Origin: Mnemiopsis leidyi
Taxonomy: Eukaryota; Ctenophora; Tentaculata; Lobata; Bolinopsidae
Length of the DNA: 64,000 nt
Direction: 5' to 3'
Assembly: GCA_000226015.1 (NCBI GenBank)
Contig: JH153850.1
Location: forward strand, 30,752-94,751
The notes under the pieces were generated by a model, which was given only the letters and a program-made list of their open reading frames with translations, was not told where the DNA came from and did no database searches. This document shows positions 37,141 through 49,800 of the stretch, one piece after another. Position numbers and translations under genes: made by a program. The first letter of the stretch is position 1. The number at the start of each line of letters is the position of its first letter.

Positions 37141-39419
37141 ACACGGACTAGCACCCAAGTCTCGACAGTGTATTATAACCGAACAAGAAAAGCCGACTGA
37201 GAATTATTCAACTCTATTGAGGCGTGTGTGGAATCCTGTAGAAGTGTCGAAGCAGCTTATAAATGTTGGAATGTAGGACCAGGAAGGAGGGATCTGTGTG
37301 TGTAACTGTGTCCAGTACAAAATCAAGATCACATGAAGCAACGTCAATTAAATTCCAGTAGTAGTTACTCTAGTTGTACATGGAAAATCGCGGCGGATGA
37401 AGCAAACTAAGTTAAAATATATCAGGATATAACAATCAAGCGTATCACCACATTTTACATGTGGTTCAAGTGAAGCACTATTTGGATTTTCCGTACAAAT
37501 AAGAGGTTGCAGTATATGATACCGCACATAAAAACTCTACACACACGCACACTTAAGCTCACTGAAAACCGACAGCAATTCTGTCAACACTATTAATAAA
37601 TGTCATGCCGGATCAGCCAATAGGAGAGCAGCAAAACATCACGTGACTTATTCTTAACCAACTGGGAACATGTTCAACTTCAGCGGACCTGCGCTTTCTC
37701 GGCAAATCAAAAATAGCGCTGCTAGCCCACGTGGTGCGTAGTGTCGCGCTTCCAGCGCCCTCGCTGCAAATTGCATTAAGATGCATAGAACACGCGAGGC
37801 TGTCGTTACTAATTTCAATAATGTATCAAACCAGTTACGAGTAAATTAGCTAGGTGCAGGAGCGGGGGACAGGAGGAGCAGACTGCCTGTTATGCGGCAA
37901 AGTGGGGAATGTCACGTGACTCGTGACGAACATGAGATGTGATATGTCGACTGTTTCCCCAAACTTTAGTTGCTAGACAACGTTTTTAACGACCTTTTTA
38001 TGATAGGTATATTTTAAATGGCCACTGAGTTTGCAATCAATATATTACCAATCAGTAATGTACAGTACACAAGATACACACAGGTATGAATCAAGGAAGG
38101 ATATACATCACAACAAATTGGTGGTAAGTAATTGTGTACCATTGCCCAATTGAAGTGGTATCTTCAAATGACATACAGGCATGACGGGCCAGAGCGTGTG
38201 TTTCTGCAGTTGAAATCATTTTCTGGCAAGATAATACAACATACGAGCAGCAACGAAAATGTAGGCAAAAATTCCTTAAATGTTCTAGTTTCCTGATCGA
38301 GAAGCCGTAAAGAGAGCTTCATGAAATAGACACTCATGTGAAGAGCACACAGCTGAATTCCACAACGGGAATATATTGACTAACCGAGAGCCAAGATGAA
38401 TTCTTTAGGAGTGCATTTTTACAAGATGAGAACACAGCGGAGCTTCTAACTAACAGAGTGCCAGGTTCCCACATATGACTTTGAAGGAGCAGCGTGTAGT
38501 CTGCTCTGTTTCAAGAAAAATTAATTATTACGATAAAATATGCCAGCTCTTATAATTTTATAAGCATCTATAAATATCCCCAAAAATGTTACGAATTACA
38601 AAGATGCTGTAAATTTCATATTTAGAAGGTAGCTTATATAAACCGCAGAAATGCAAAATTGCACTTTCAGAGCATAGCCAAACTAAATCGAGCTGTAAAA
38701 TGTTTACAGCATATGTTTGAAGTCATTCTATAGATCTGCATACCTGGGCTGCAGCAGCACGAAAGGACTGATTATTGAAATATTGACTTGAATGCAAAGT
38801 TATAGTTCCAATAACATAATGCGTACATCGTGACGATTTATATTTCATTAATTGGAATAATTCTTAATAATATATCAGCAATTTGACAATACAAATATTT
38901 AAAATACCCTGCAAATATTAAATTGATTATGGATGAAAGACATTGGTTAAATTCATTATAACTGATTTATGAAAAAACTTGAAACACGTAAGTCATAGTC
39001 AAAGACTCAGTAATTCAAATCGTTAAAAAATGAAAGCTGTGCTTATGTTCAAACAGCAATCCAATGTATTAAGGTGTAAAACCTACCTTTCTCACAGGAA
39101 AATCATACAGAGCAGTATCTAATTAATGTATTTAAATATAAGGGTTGCTAGTTGCTATTCAAATTTTGTATGATATAATCAATATAAAGAATTGAATAAT
39201 AATTCTAAAGTCAGATAAAAATCAAGCCAGCGTCCAGCGAAATGGCCGATGCGATTAAATAAAAATTCAATTTAATAAAATGCCCACATGGCAAATTGAT
39301 ATCATCTAGGTTAACAAAATTTGTATGATGAAGCAATCTCGCAAAAAATCGAACCTAAACCTAACTCTAGAAATAATCTAGATATAATATAACTCTAAAT
39401 ATAAATGAAAACTCTATCT

Positions 39420-40868
39420 TTACCCTACAACATTATACATCAAACACAAATAAACGGAAGCAAACAAGTGGAAATTAATGAGAGTCCTGTCAAAGAGTGT
39501 GCTAACACCGTCAGTGGCACTACTGCGATGGGGATAGATTGCAAAGTAGACGGAAACAGGAGCCAGTGCCCACATTGAAGTCAGTTGGAGATGTTGGTAC
39601 AGAATAGCCAAACCTGTAACCTGGTGATGGCGATTTTTTAAACTCTTGGAAACCTTTCACTCGAAATTCATTTTCCGTCTAGTGAATAATATGCGTGACA
39701 TGACATTTTGTCGGAATTGACAAATCAGCATAAAATGTATTTTTAGAAAATACCTGTAGCAATAGCTCGACACAGTGGAAAATTGAATTGACAGTGGTAA
39801 CACTTTCTTATTTGCAATTATGTGATAAAACTTAAAACTCAACTGGGAATCAAAACTAGGTAACCTGGACATAGGGCATGATCAGCAGCAATGAGTAGAG
39901 GTTAAGAGAGTTCTGAATACCAATCTGATTTGCAATCGTCTTTACTCCACATTTCAAATCATGTCCTGGGAAAAAAGCATAACACCATAGTATTGACAGT
40001 GCTTTAAAAAAACATTATCACATTAAGTTTTAAAGATTAAAAAGATTCAGAGAACAGACTTTTGTTGAAGCAAAAGCTTAGTGGAAAAAATATCAAAACA
40101 CATATCGATAAAAAAGCATACCTGCGTCCCTGATGTTGTTGGCAAACAAAATTGACGCAATAAGGATACCAAGAGGACTTGAGGCTAACATAACCAACCA
40201 CGAGAATTTCCCATTTGACAGGCAGGAATAAACGAATGTAGCAACTGTTGGTCCAAATACCATGTATACTGCAACTTCTCCAAGGCAATTGTGCTTAAAT
40301 CTAAATCCAGTTGAGTAGTTGAATGAAATGAAAACTGCTTTGAAAAATAGGACGTAAGGGATGAGATGAGCAGATCTTATTAAAACTACGCCACTGCCAA
40401 AAAACATCATAGAAAAGGCTAAACAAAGCCAGCTTGCATTGAGCACTTCATCTTCATGCAAGATTCCTTTTACTAAAGTTTCGTCAAAACAATGGTCAGC
40501 ATCATCAATCTGAAAGAAGATTGTTATATATATAATTTTAAGGGCCTAACTATAAACGGAATATCACTCTTCACTTTAGGATGCAGATCAAATTTTTGAA
40601 TAAGACAGGTGAATAATAGGTGATAGTGAACTATGCAAGGAATATAAAATTTGTATATCACCTTATACTTGAAGTCATAATAAGTATTCAACAAATTGGC
40701 CGCCACATGCAACAGAATGACAGCAATCAGGATACACAGCAATACAGGCAAGGTGTCCACATGATTCTCTGCAAACACATATCCAAGCACAGCTGGGAAC
40801 AGACTGCAGGGCAGAGAAAAGGGTCTGGAGGCTTTGACGAATTTTCCTATCTTTGAGAAAAACAACAT
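39420..40868 (-). CDS. UBIAD1: UbiA prenyltransferase domain-containing protein 1 (UBIAD1), complete
   Basis: Four exons (40662-40868, 40122-40509, 39865-39965, 39420-39620) join in phases 0, 1 and 0 to 298 residues. The family makes menaquinone-4 (vitamin K2) by transferring a geranylgeranyl chain to a naphthoquinone, and is an integral ER/Golgi membrane enzyme. The start MLFFSKIGKFVKASRPFSLP leads into the first helix. The first Asp-rich motif is NLLNTYYDFKYK followed by DDADHCFDETLV; the second is ANNIRDAGHDLKCG, with the DxxxD-type spacing expected to bind Mg-diphosphate. Later helices are clearly hydrophobic. Human UBIAD1 has 338 residues and a longer N-terminus; here the ATG follows an acceptor by one base, so a 5' UTR exon (or a short extra N-terminus) probably lies upstream. 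Confidence 0.93.
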
Positions 40869-41039
40869 CCTGTGAAAATATATCAGTTTGTGACTCAATG
40901 ACAATTCAGAAACAACACATATAGGCCTCTCATACCGAATTTGGTAGAGAAAATGGCTAGCAAGTAATTGACCTCAGTTGCAGAAATTTAGGGAAGCTGG
41001 TAGCAATCTTGACAAAGAAATCAAGCAACTTGCCAGTTC

Positions 41040-41865
41040 AGAGGCGTGCCGTAAGAACCTTAGGGCGTTGGCCAACGCCCTAAAATGATTTAGGAAAAAA
41101 ATTTAGAGTATTTTTTCATAGCCAAGGCTTTCACTGATTATTAATACTAATAGGGTTTTAAAATGCCAGGCATTCTAGAGGTTTAAATTTTTGCTCAATC
41201 TAACTCAGAGGTGGCTCATGACGGAATAGTCTGTAATGGGTTAGGTGTCCGGCCCCAGGGGTTAGATTCCAACCTTTGCCCCTTTACAATTTCACCTAAA
41301 ACGCCCAGGACCCCCACTTGCCGTGAAATCTGGTCGTTTAGTGTATTCTTATTAGGCCAAGGCATTGGAGAAAGCCTTGAAATTGCGTCAATTTTCAGCT
41401 GCAAAATGTTCGAGATTATCAGTTTTACTCTTTTGCTAGTTGCTGTGTGTGTTTTGTAAATGGCTGCACATAGAGCTTTAATGTTTTTAGACGTTTAATG
41501 TCGCTTTCTCACCATGATATAACTTCTTACTACTTCACACCGCCCTGTTTTCTCAGCTCACATTTTCTCACATCAGGTCATCCTTCAACTGGTCCAATTT
41601 CTCAGATAACATTTCACTGCCCTGTTTTCATGCAGCTCATATTGTACTGTCCTGTTTTCTCAGCTCTCAATATAGCACTGGTGCTAATTTGTCTTGAAAA
41701 TTTGAAACTACTAAACGAGTTATGATATGCGAGTTTGAGAAAGAGAGGTTTCGGTATCAAAAAATCGCTAAGCCCGCCTCCAGCGATTGGGGGACGCTCC
41801 CTAAATCCCCGGAATCCGTCGCTTTAACGCCCAAAATGCCTCCGTAACACATAACAACACCTTCC
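41040..41865. mobile_element. Possible degraded transposon enclosing a SINE-like segment
   Basis: The left end (CAGAGGCGTGCCGTAAG) resembles hAT-type ends, and both ends carry GGGCGTT/AACGCCC words in inverted orientation (about 41066 and about 41828). No clean terminal repeat or target-site duplication was found, so this is a weak call. Confidence 0.25.
41208..41285 (+). mobile_element. tRNA-derived SINE head (candidate)
   Basis: GTGGCTCATGACGG resembles a Pol III A box and GGGTTAGATTCCAACC, 50 bases on, resembles a B box. The layout parallels the better SINE at 50664-51075 (GTGGCTCATTGG and GGTTCGAGCCC). No duplication of target site was identified. Confidence 0.4.
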
Positions 41866-43384
41866 GGACACCAATCAACTCACTGAACATAAAAAAGGTT
41901 ATTATATTCACAAACATTAACAATGACACACTTGCATTTCGAACGAGGAATTAAATACCAAGCTAATGTACAAATTGCATTACACGTCCAAAAAACCTTA
42001 TTTGAACACCGTCAAAATGGTACAACTAGATTGAAGATGAGGAATTTCGCAGATATCGGGTTTTTATCAGATAAGAAAGCGATATGTTGACTGAGAACTG
42101 TAGGCTTGGTTTAAAAGCAAAATGATATTGATCATTAACGTTGATGAAATAGAAATACTCACCAGCGCTCGATTTAGTGATGACTAAACTGCGCGCGGCG
42201 CTAGCAACTAGAGGCGCGCGCTCAATACCAATTCAACAATTGCAACGGCTGCCATTTTATCAGTGCTTATCTTTTATGTTATTTTTGTATGACGTAGGTG
42301 CTCTTAGTTATTTTAATACCGTTGTAGCAGTAATTGTGCAGTATTTACTGGTTTGTCAATTGTTTGAGACGTCACTTTTTGACAGTGGTTTTTATCAGCT
42401 ATATTTATCATGTTTTATTAAATAAGATTTAGTCGATTATCTTATAAGTTGTTAAATCTTTCGAAATATCGCAGATTAGAACAATGTCTAATTTGTTTTA
42501 AAAATGATGCTTGCGCTTGTTTTAAAAAGATGCTTACGTACAGTATAGTCGAGTCTTATTTATAATTTTGACAAGATCATATATCCGTCCACCGAAAGTC
42601 AGGTTTCACCACGAAAAATTCAATTTCATTACATGAACAAAAATGTCCATTTATATGTTTTTAGATTAACTATAAATCATAATTTTAAAAATAATTCATA
42701 TATTTTTGTAATTAAACAATTTTTAAATAAGATAGGTTGTGTAATTTGTTAGCTTGCTTTTGCACATCGCATTTTATGCATTTGTCATTTTATTTAGCCA
42801 ATTGCGCGGCGCGCGCGGAAAAGTACTATCTTAATATAATCAGCTCAGTGATTTGAAAAACTCCTTTTTAGTGATTCGCGTTGGATAAGTCCATCATTCT
42901 GCACGCGGTTACAATACAGAATAACTGGCCAAATTTGCAAAGTGTTGTTTGTTGATACCACCGGCCTCACGACTTGTGTGTCGTTGTATACGTGTTTTGG
43001 CCAAGAGTGAGGGTTTGTGTTAGAGTTAGGGTTATAATTATGGTCGCTGGGATTTAAGTGGAATTGAAGATGCTAATGATTATTGCTGAATGCTGCTTTG
43101 CTTTATAATCGGACAACAAGTGTCCGGGTCCTTCGCCGAGACTGACAATAAATCAATTCTCGCGTTGATATACTTGAATTCTTGATATTGTTATTTAAAC
43201 TTATCGAGGCAGAAATCGAATACAATCGTCATTGAAATGATTATTTCCTATTTTTATTTAGAATGCAATGCGTGTTTCGATTTTACTAAATTAGTGAAAC
43301 CGAAACACACGACATTAAACACGTATTGTATAAAAACCTAGTGTAGCAACCATTGTGTAGCAACCATTGCTACACTAGGCTGCT

Positions 43385-43605
43385 CATAATGGCTAGAAAC
43401 CCTGAAACCTTCATTGGAAGGACCACCCCACCCTCAAAACTTTAAAAGAATCTACGGGGACCTTCCTTCCAATGCAACTGTCCTTGCTCAACTCCGAGCA
43501 CGTTTTGCCGGTCACTGTTATATGAGGGCACATGACCAGATCATCTCCTCTGTGCTGCTTGGCGCTTACTCCAAACGGGGCGTATTCGTAGGCCACTAAC
43601 ATTCT
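43385..43605 (+). mobile_element. LINE ORF2 3'-end remnant
   Basis: The frame NFKRIYGDLPSNATVLAQLR and then ARFAGHCYMRAHDQIISSVL matches a motif (RRxRFAGHCxR...Q..S.LL) common near the end of non-LTR retrotransposon ORF2 in many animals. It ends soon after in a stop, and the rest of the element is absent. A short inverted repeat (TAGTGTAGCAACCATTG...GCTACACTA, 43340-43377) precedes it. Confidence 0.55.
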
Positions 43606-43826
43606 TAGACACAGTAGCAAGACTCAAGAGATGCTGGAGTAGAGAAATTGGCGACCTTACTCCTTAGGGGTATCATGCTCGATCGTACAGTTTGGAGCAG
43701 TTTTCGATCGAGAATCTCCAAAAAATAAGTAAAAGTAAGTATAAAAACATAGAAAAGCCAAAATTGACCGAATTGACCATCAGTGCGTCCATTTGACACT
43801 AAATTTTTAATTTGTTATCTCTAGAA

Positions 43827-45506
43827 ATGTACATAACAGTCCGTTACGGAGCAGATCAGCACGTGATCTTCAACCCGATCTGTAAAGTTGCAAATCTGCT
43901 GTCCGACATCAAGAGCCGTTGTAAAATCACAGACGGGGGGCTCGACTCTCTGGACCTGTGTGATGAGACAGGTACGTACATTGTTTGTATATGACATGCT
44001 ATACATGTACCATGTAGTACATATTGTACTAAGTATACATGCTATACATCACGTAGTATGAGTTCTGCGTTGTACATGTATAGTACATGCTATACACAAA
44101 GTACTATGAACTACGTTGTACATATCATACATGCTTTACAGCACTTACGATGAACTAAGTTGTACATATTATACATTCTTATATACATTACGTACTTGCT
44201 ATACAATATACATTAAGTACAACGTACTATGTAATATGTACATATTATACATGCTATGTACTACATAGAAGGTACCATACATCACGTATTTTCTATCATA
44301 CATAACACGCTATCTATAGTACTTATTCACATACAATACAATTCACATAATGTACAATTACGGTTATTTGTTTCAAATAAATTTTAGGATTTTTGAACAT
44401 AAATAATCTAATCCACATTATGTGTATGTAGTATCATCTCAGGTTTTTACTTACAGATATGCAGTTGACTATTTCGTAGTTGAACACCTCGTTTTACTCA
44501 ATCTACTGATTTGAATCTGACCACTTTGTTTTAATTAATTGGATTTTAGTTAACACCTTCGTGGAGTAAGATATTGAGAGAAGAACTGCACGTTGCTGAT
44601 TGAAAAGCGTGCAAAACCTGTTAGGTTTGAAAAATCCGTATATCTACCTACGTAAATCTAGTCATATAGCCTGAGCATCTCTAGCCTAAGCTAAGTAAAA
44701 TTTACGTCTTACCGCCAGCAAAACGGGAAACTCGGTTAAGTAAATACCTTGTACTTAACCAGAGAATGTTCTAAGTAAGGGATTATGTTTTGTAAATCCC
44801 TTGTCAAGGAATACCTCCCAGGACAAGTTAAGAACCTACCTCTCGACATGCGAGGGTACGCCTCCAAGTATTTGACAGTGCCGGGCACCTACGTGGTGGT
44901 CGAGAGAAAGAAGGTACCAATTGTACAGAAGAAGGAGCTGATAACTAGCGGGTGTGAGGTAGCTGCTATAACCTTAGTATTTATCTGTATTTTTCATTTC
45001 ACTTTCAGTTTCACTTTCATTTTCCCTTTCATTTTGACTTTTACTTTTAGTCCATCGAACCTGTAACCTGGTACTGCAGGAGGAACAGAAAGACACTGAA
45101 GAACCTGAGAATGTGTACAGTGTGACCGTGTACAAGTCTCTCCTTAATGATGTAGAAAGGCACCTGCCTGGATTTTCAATCAAGTGTTTTCAAAACCCTC
45201 CGAGAAGGGAAACACGAAAAGGTACGTTTTTTCGATAAAATATAAGAATAAGGCATATTCTACATCGGATATTCTAACGTGAGCATTTGTTTGTTGGTAT
45301 CGCTATTGAAGGGTTAAGATGTGCGTTGTTATTTTCCAGTTGATTAAACAATTTCACCCAATCTGCGTATTACAGCGGGTCCGGCCCGACCAAGAAAAGA
45401 ACAAGAGAAAATCCCAGTATCCTCCCCTAGTCCCACCGTGAGGGGTGCCAGCAGTATCCTCAGATCGAACAAGATCGTCAAGATCAGAAACAAGCTTACT
45501 CGGTAA
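43827..45506 (+). CDS. CXorf65: CXorf65-like protein, complete
   Basis: Four exons (43827-43971, 44822-44953, 45051-45221, 45376-45506), all joined in phase 1, give 192 residues ending in TAA. The start MYITVRYGADQHVIFNP and the block LDSLDLCDETG are very close to vertebrate CXorf65 (MFIYIKHG..., DTIDLCDETG), as is RGYASKYLTVPGTYVVVER. The N-terminal half looks ubiquitin-like in its strand pattern (inference); the C-terminus is basic (GPARPRKEQEKIPVSS, then RSNKIVKIRNKLTR). The protein's function is not established in any organism I know of. Exon 2 ends at a GTGAGG donor and exon 3 follows a very long pyrimidine tract. Human CXorf65 is about 183 residues, so this is full length. It is divergent from UBIAD1 and convergent with the P450. 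Confidence 0.88.
43975..44345. repeat. Intron rich in GTACAT/ATGTAC words
   Basis: Degenerate repetition of TACATGCTATACAT and GTACAT/ATGTAC, which are reverse complements, so the intron could form many small hairpins. Units are too diverged to give a fixed period. Confidence 0.6.
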
Positions 45507-46881
45507 AGATTTCTTGTTTCCAATGACTGGAATGTTGAGAAGTTTGCTGACGAGAAGAAAAGGATCAAAACTACGAAGAATGACTTTCGACGAAGGAGAT
45601 TTGTGTGAGTTTTTGCATGTTGTAACTGCTGATCTTTTTTGCATGGAAGTACCTTCGTTATTGTCCTGCAGGATTGCATCCCACCTGTGTATTGTCTTAT
45701 GATAACTACGATAAAAACGATCAGCCATTCGTCATTAATGAACATGATTAAACTTATTTGTCAAGAAGTAAGAAGATCCCAAGAAATTAGAAGAAGCAGT
45801 TTAAGTTTTGACGTTATTGTACCTTAACTTAATGAAGATTATTTTTATTGTAACTTTATCCGATCTCGAGTTAAATCCTAGGACAAGAGTCGTATATTTT
45901 AGAATTAGGGAAAATTGATACTTTTAGATTCAGAAACGGACAGTCGGAAATTAACCGTGGAATTTGCCAGGCAGCTTTTATGTTGCCTGTGAACATTGCT
46001 ATCAGGCCATTGATCTATTTATGAACGGCACTGACCCTCCTATGTTTAATTGTTCACAAATTATGGCGCTTTTGTTCGATAATCAAAGAAGCGAGATGTT
46101 TATGAGAAAATAGTGGATATTTGTGGTGATATTCTAGATCTTTCGTGAATTTCTGTGAAATAAGATTGTTCAGATCACTTGTTAGTTGACGACAATTTAA
46201 AAACTTCCCGGCTAAAAATTGCATAAAACGAATCTTCAGAAAGCAAATAAAAAAACTCTTAAAAATAAGCCCCACCATACCTCAATAAGCAAGTAAATTT
46301 TCATCAAATTAAAAGGTAACAAATGATAAATCCACGCGAAATTAAGGTCACTCAATTGCCTAATGCCATCAGCCCTTGACCACCATAAGCAAACAAAATC
46401 TTAGTTTACTTAAACTATTAGTGCACGTTATAGAAATTATTGACATCAGACATACAGCTAAATTTCTGTACAGAGTTCTAATGTAAAAGTCCTCATTAAC
46501 CACCAGGGTCACTGACTCATTCCAGGGAAAACTACGTTAATACAGTGGAAAATGTATTTTTTTAATTAGTTCCATGTTCATGAAAGGGAATTTACCAAAA
46601 CTTCGACCTAATGCTTTTTGTGTCCCGACGATTAAAATCTGATCAAATTATCGAAGTTAAGCTGGAAACAACTCGCGATAGAACGACATAAATTGTCATT
46701 TTTACTAGAATATTTAATAAATAATCACAATCGCAACCATTATTTAAACGAAAATAACCACCACGACAACAATTGTCAAAACGACAGTATTCATCACGAA
46801 AACCGAAATCTAAACGACAATGATCACCTTGACAACCATTATCTTATTATCTAAATGGAAAAATTTTATTTCTAGAATTTG
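45507..46881. other. Intergenic region between convergent CXorf65-like and P450 genes
   Basis: It should hold two 3' UTRs. The overlapping open frames at 45.3-45.8 kb are shadows of the last CXorf65-like exon and its UTR. From 46.74 to 46.85 kb there is loose repetition of CGACAA and AACGACA words. No gene was seen. Confidence 0.5.
46865..46870 (-). promoter_or_regulatory. Candidate poly(A) signal of the P450 gene
   Basis: AATAAA on the minus strand begins about 12 bases after the TAA stop. This is close but possible. Confidence 0.3.
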
Positions 46882-49800
46882 TTATACTTGACTCTCCGAA
46901 GTGAGTTTGGTAAACTTGATCTTAACCCTTTTGCCGGGATGCATAGTGATGGCTAGTTTAGGGTAGGGTATAGTTTCGTCTAGTAGCTCTAGGGTGTACC
47001 TCTTCAATGTGTGGAATATCACCAACTTTATTTCCATCTGAAATTAACATTTGTACTGAGGAGTCTCCCGTTTTTTTCTTGGTTTGGTATTGAAATATAT
47101 ACGTATCGTAAATTAGTGAAATTCAAAGACAGTATTTGAACAGGGTATAAAGAACATTTAAACTGACATAACGATTATCTAGAAGATCTCACCAGTGCGA
47201 AGTGTTTTCCACTACACTCGTGTGGTCCTGCCATGAACGGGAAGTAGTCGCACTTTGGCACGTTCCTGAGAATGAATTTCTGTTAAATTTTATCGTATGT
47301 TAATTGGAATACTATTTTTCAAAATATACTTTAGCGTTTTAGAGGAGGATACAAAAATTTTATCCATGGTGGCTGATGATAAAAAGCTCAAATCTACAAA
47401 TCTGACAATGATCTCCTCGTTCAACTTGATACTAACTTCATGTCTAGTCCTAAGAAACGTTGAGGTATGAAGGTGGTGGAATTTTCCCAGATCTGAGGGT
47501 TTCTCCCTGCGGTGTAGGGGGATATCCACATGGTGCTGCCTGGGTAACGGTTCTAGCTAGATTGCTGTTGTTTAGTACTTTTAATTAGCTTAATATGCAA
47601 AATATCGGCTTCTCCATTAGATAAAATTGTTTTGAAGTCAATGTACATAAGGCACTGTCTTGTATCAAAATAACATCAAGAAACTTGCAGTATCAAGTAT
47701 CTACAGTACCTTTAGGAACTTTAAGTCCACATATTTCATGGTCCTTGTGGAGTGTTCTCATAGTAAGCGGAGCACTGGGGTACAACCTCAACGTCTCCTT
47801 GATAACGGCATCTAGACGAGGCAGGTTGTTTATCTCTGTCCAGGAGGCGGTGTCGCTGACCTGCTCTATCTCCTCCCTCAGCCTGCAGGGATGATTGTTA
47901 CTGACAGTGCTCCGAGTCTGGAGGAAGACCATTGTTGTATATTGTCACTGCAACAGGGCGTTCTACATTCTCTTTGCAATTGTTTTAGGGTTCGCATGTC
48001 TGGAATTGTGTGTATTGTGATTTTTCTAGTCGTTATTCTTTCCGTCGCCTTACTGCGATTTTTGGAAGCAATGACATAACCAATAACCATCATGATATAC
48101 TTACCATTCAGTAACATATTTACTGTGAGCGATGTTTGATATGGCGTAGAACAACGCGTTTGATGTGGTGTCTTGACCTGTTAACAAGATCAGTCGAGGG
48201 TTACAAAAAGTTAAGTTATTTCTCACGTACACTGTTTTGAGAAGACAAAAACTTGATAAATGAATAAAGAATTCCTGAGGATAGTGTTATAACCAGCCAT
48301 GAGCCGATCACAGTTATATTTACTCAAGCTCTAACCTGCGAAGAGTATTGAGTTGATGTCATCAATAATATCCTCAATTTCCTCGAAAGCCTCCAAAAAC
48401 TGGTCCGTCAAGGGTGATCCCTTTTCGATAATGTTCCGAGCAGTTCTCCTGACTTTCAGAATATTGCGGCAGGTCTGTCTCTTCACTGCTAACTTCCTAA
48501 ACGGCAACTGAAACAAGCAATATCTTAACATATACCGGGCAACATTTGGATTCTCACTTTAGTGCCTTTGTGGCCAGGATCTATTTAGAGTTTTACAGAC
48601 AAACTTTATCAAATAAAAACCTCATGTTCCGGGACAAGTGGTCCGCGGACCACCCAACAAGTGGTCCGCAGACCACTGGTCCGCGGACCAGTCGGACTTC
48701 TTGTAGACTGCCCCACAACGGTGGACCTAAAAACTCAAGGACTTACTCTGCGCGTCGGATCTGCTAGTACTGAGTAACTCTCCCGAGCTATCTGGGCGTA
48801 CATTTTAGCGATGTCGGAAGTGTCCGTCTCTACGCGGGAGGAACATCCGAAATCTTTATTGAACAGGCACTGAAGATTTAGTTTAACTTACAATGGTCAG
48901 GATTACTTACCACCATCTTTAATTAACTACGAACTATTGCAGTCGCAGTCAAGTTGTTACTTGACTACCACTAGAATACTAGATAGGGCAAAAATGCCCG
49001 AAAAGAGGGCTGATATTTCTATTTATAACTTTACTCCAAAATGGATGGCACTTAGGTTATTGAACTTCTGCCAAATCTGTATTAACACTTTACGATCAAA
49101 CTCCTTAATAATTCACCTCCCCCATTATATCAGAAGTGATAGCTTGGAACAGTTCCAAGATGTTGTCTACTACAAACTCCCCGCAGTCCTCCATGACAGA
49201 AACTTCGTCCTTACACGTTCCCAGGGTACCTAGGGTTCCTCTAGAGGCGTTAGATAGAGATCTGTCTATTATCCTCAACATTGTAGACTCGTTTGATACT
49301 ATGTGCCTGTCGTGAGAGTATAATTATTTTAGAAGTTGGAACAGAAATTACTTACTACAGTTTATCTCTGATCCTTACTGTACATGTTCATGAAAGCTCG
49401 CATGTGCAAGGGATAGATCAAGTATACCATGCACGTGCAAGTGATGGATCACGTATACCATGCACGTGTAAATAATAGATCATGTGTCCAATTAAGAGGC
49501 TAACCTGGGGTTGAGAAACTGTCTAAGAATACTTTTCTTTATTCTCCAAGCTTCGTTATATGGAGTTAGTAACATTCCCTTGTCTCCTATCATTCTGAAG
49601 AGAGATCAGTTCAGAATCGTGCGGTAGATAGATTTTAACCACTTAGATCTTCTAAGTGGTTAGAAGATCTATACAATGTTTATGAGAGGATCAAGCCACT
49701 TTCTAGGTTTAAAATATCGTGTACCTTACCTTAAACCTTGATAGAACTTGAGAGCGTTTTGAAACACGTATCTCGTATTGTCTACGTCGTGCAGGACTTT

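Larger units (their letters stand above)
35253..39419. other. Intergenic region upstream of the PINCH gene
   Basis: It should contain the distal promoter and 5' UTR of the PINCH gene and the 3' UTR of UBIAD1. AT-rich, with a 20-base repeat near 36.0 kb and a 37-base repeat near 37.1 kb. A palindromic AGCTCTATATATAG-type stretch lies at 36507-36547. No protein-coding exon was recognised. Confidence 0.5.
40869..43826. other. Intergenic region between divergent UBIAD1 and CXorf65-like genes
   Basis: It should hold both promoters. It contains a tRNA-like SINE candidate (about 41.2 kb), a possible degraded transposon (41.04-41.86 kb), CG-rich GCGCGC words near 42190-42222 and 42805-42820, and a LINE fragment (43.4 kb). 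No host exon was supported. Confidence 0.45.

Noticed and set aside
42177-42425. 82-codon plus-strand open frame near GCGCGC words
   Set aside because: No homology, and hydrophobic low-complexity content like AT-rich chance frames.
47878-48117. Open frame across a P450 intron (minus) and another on the plus strand
   Set aside because: Shadows of the P450 intron; the true exons are 47710-47882 and 48105-48177 by splice phase and I-helix motif.
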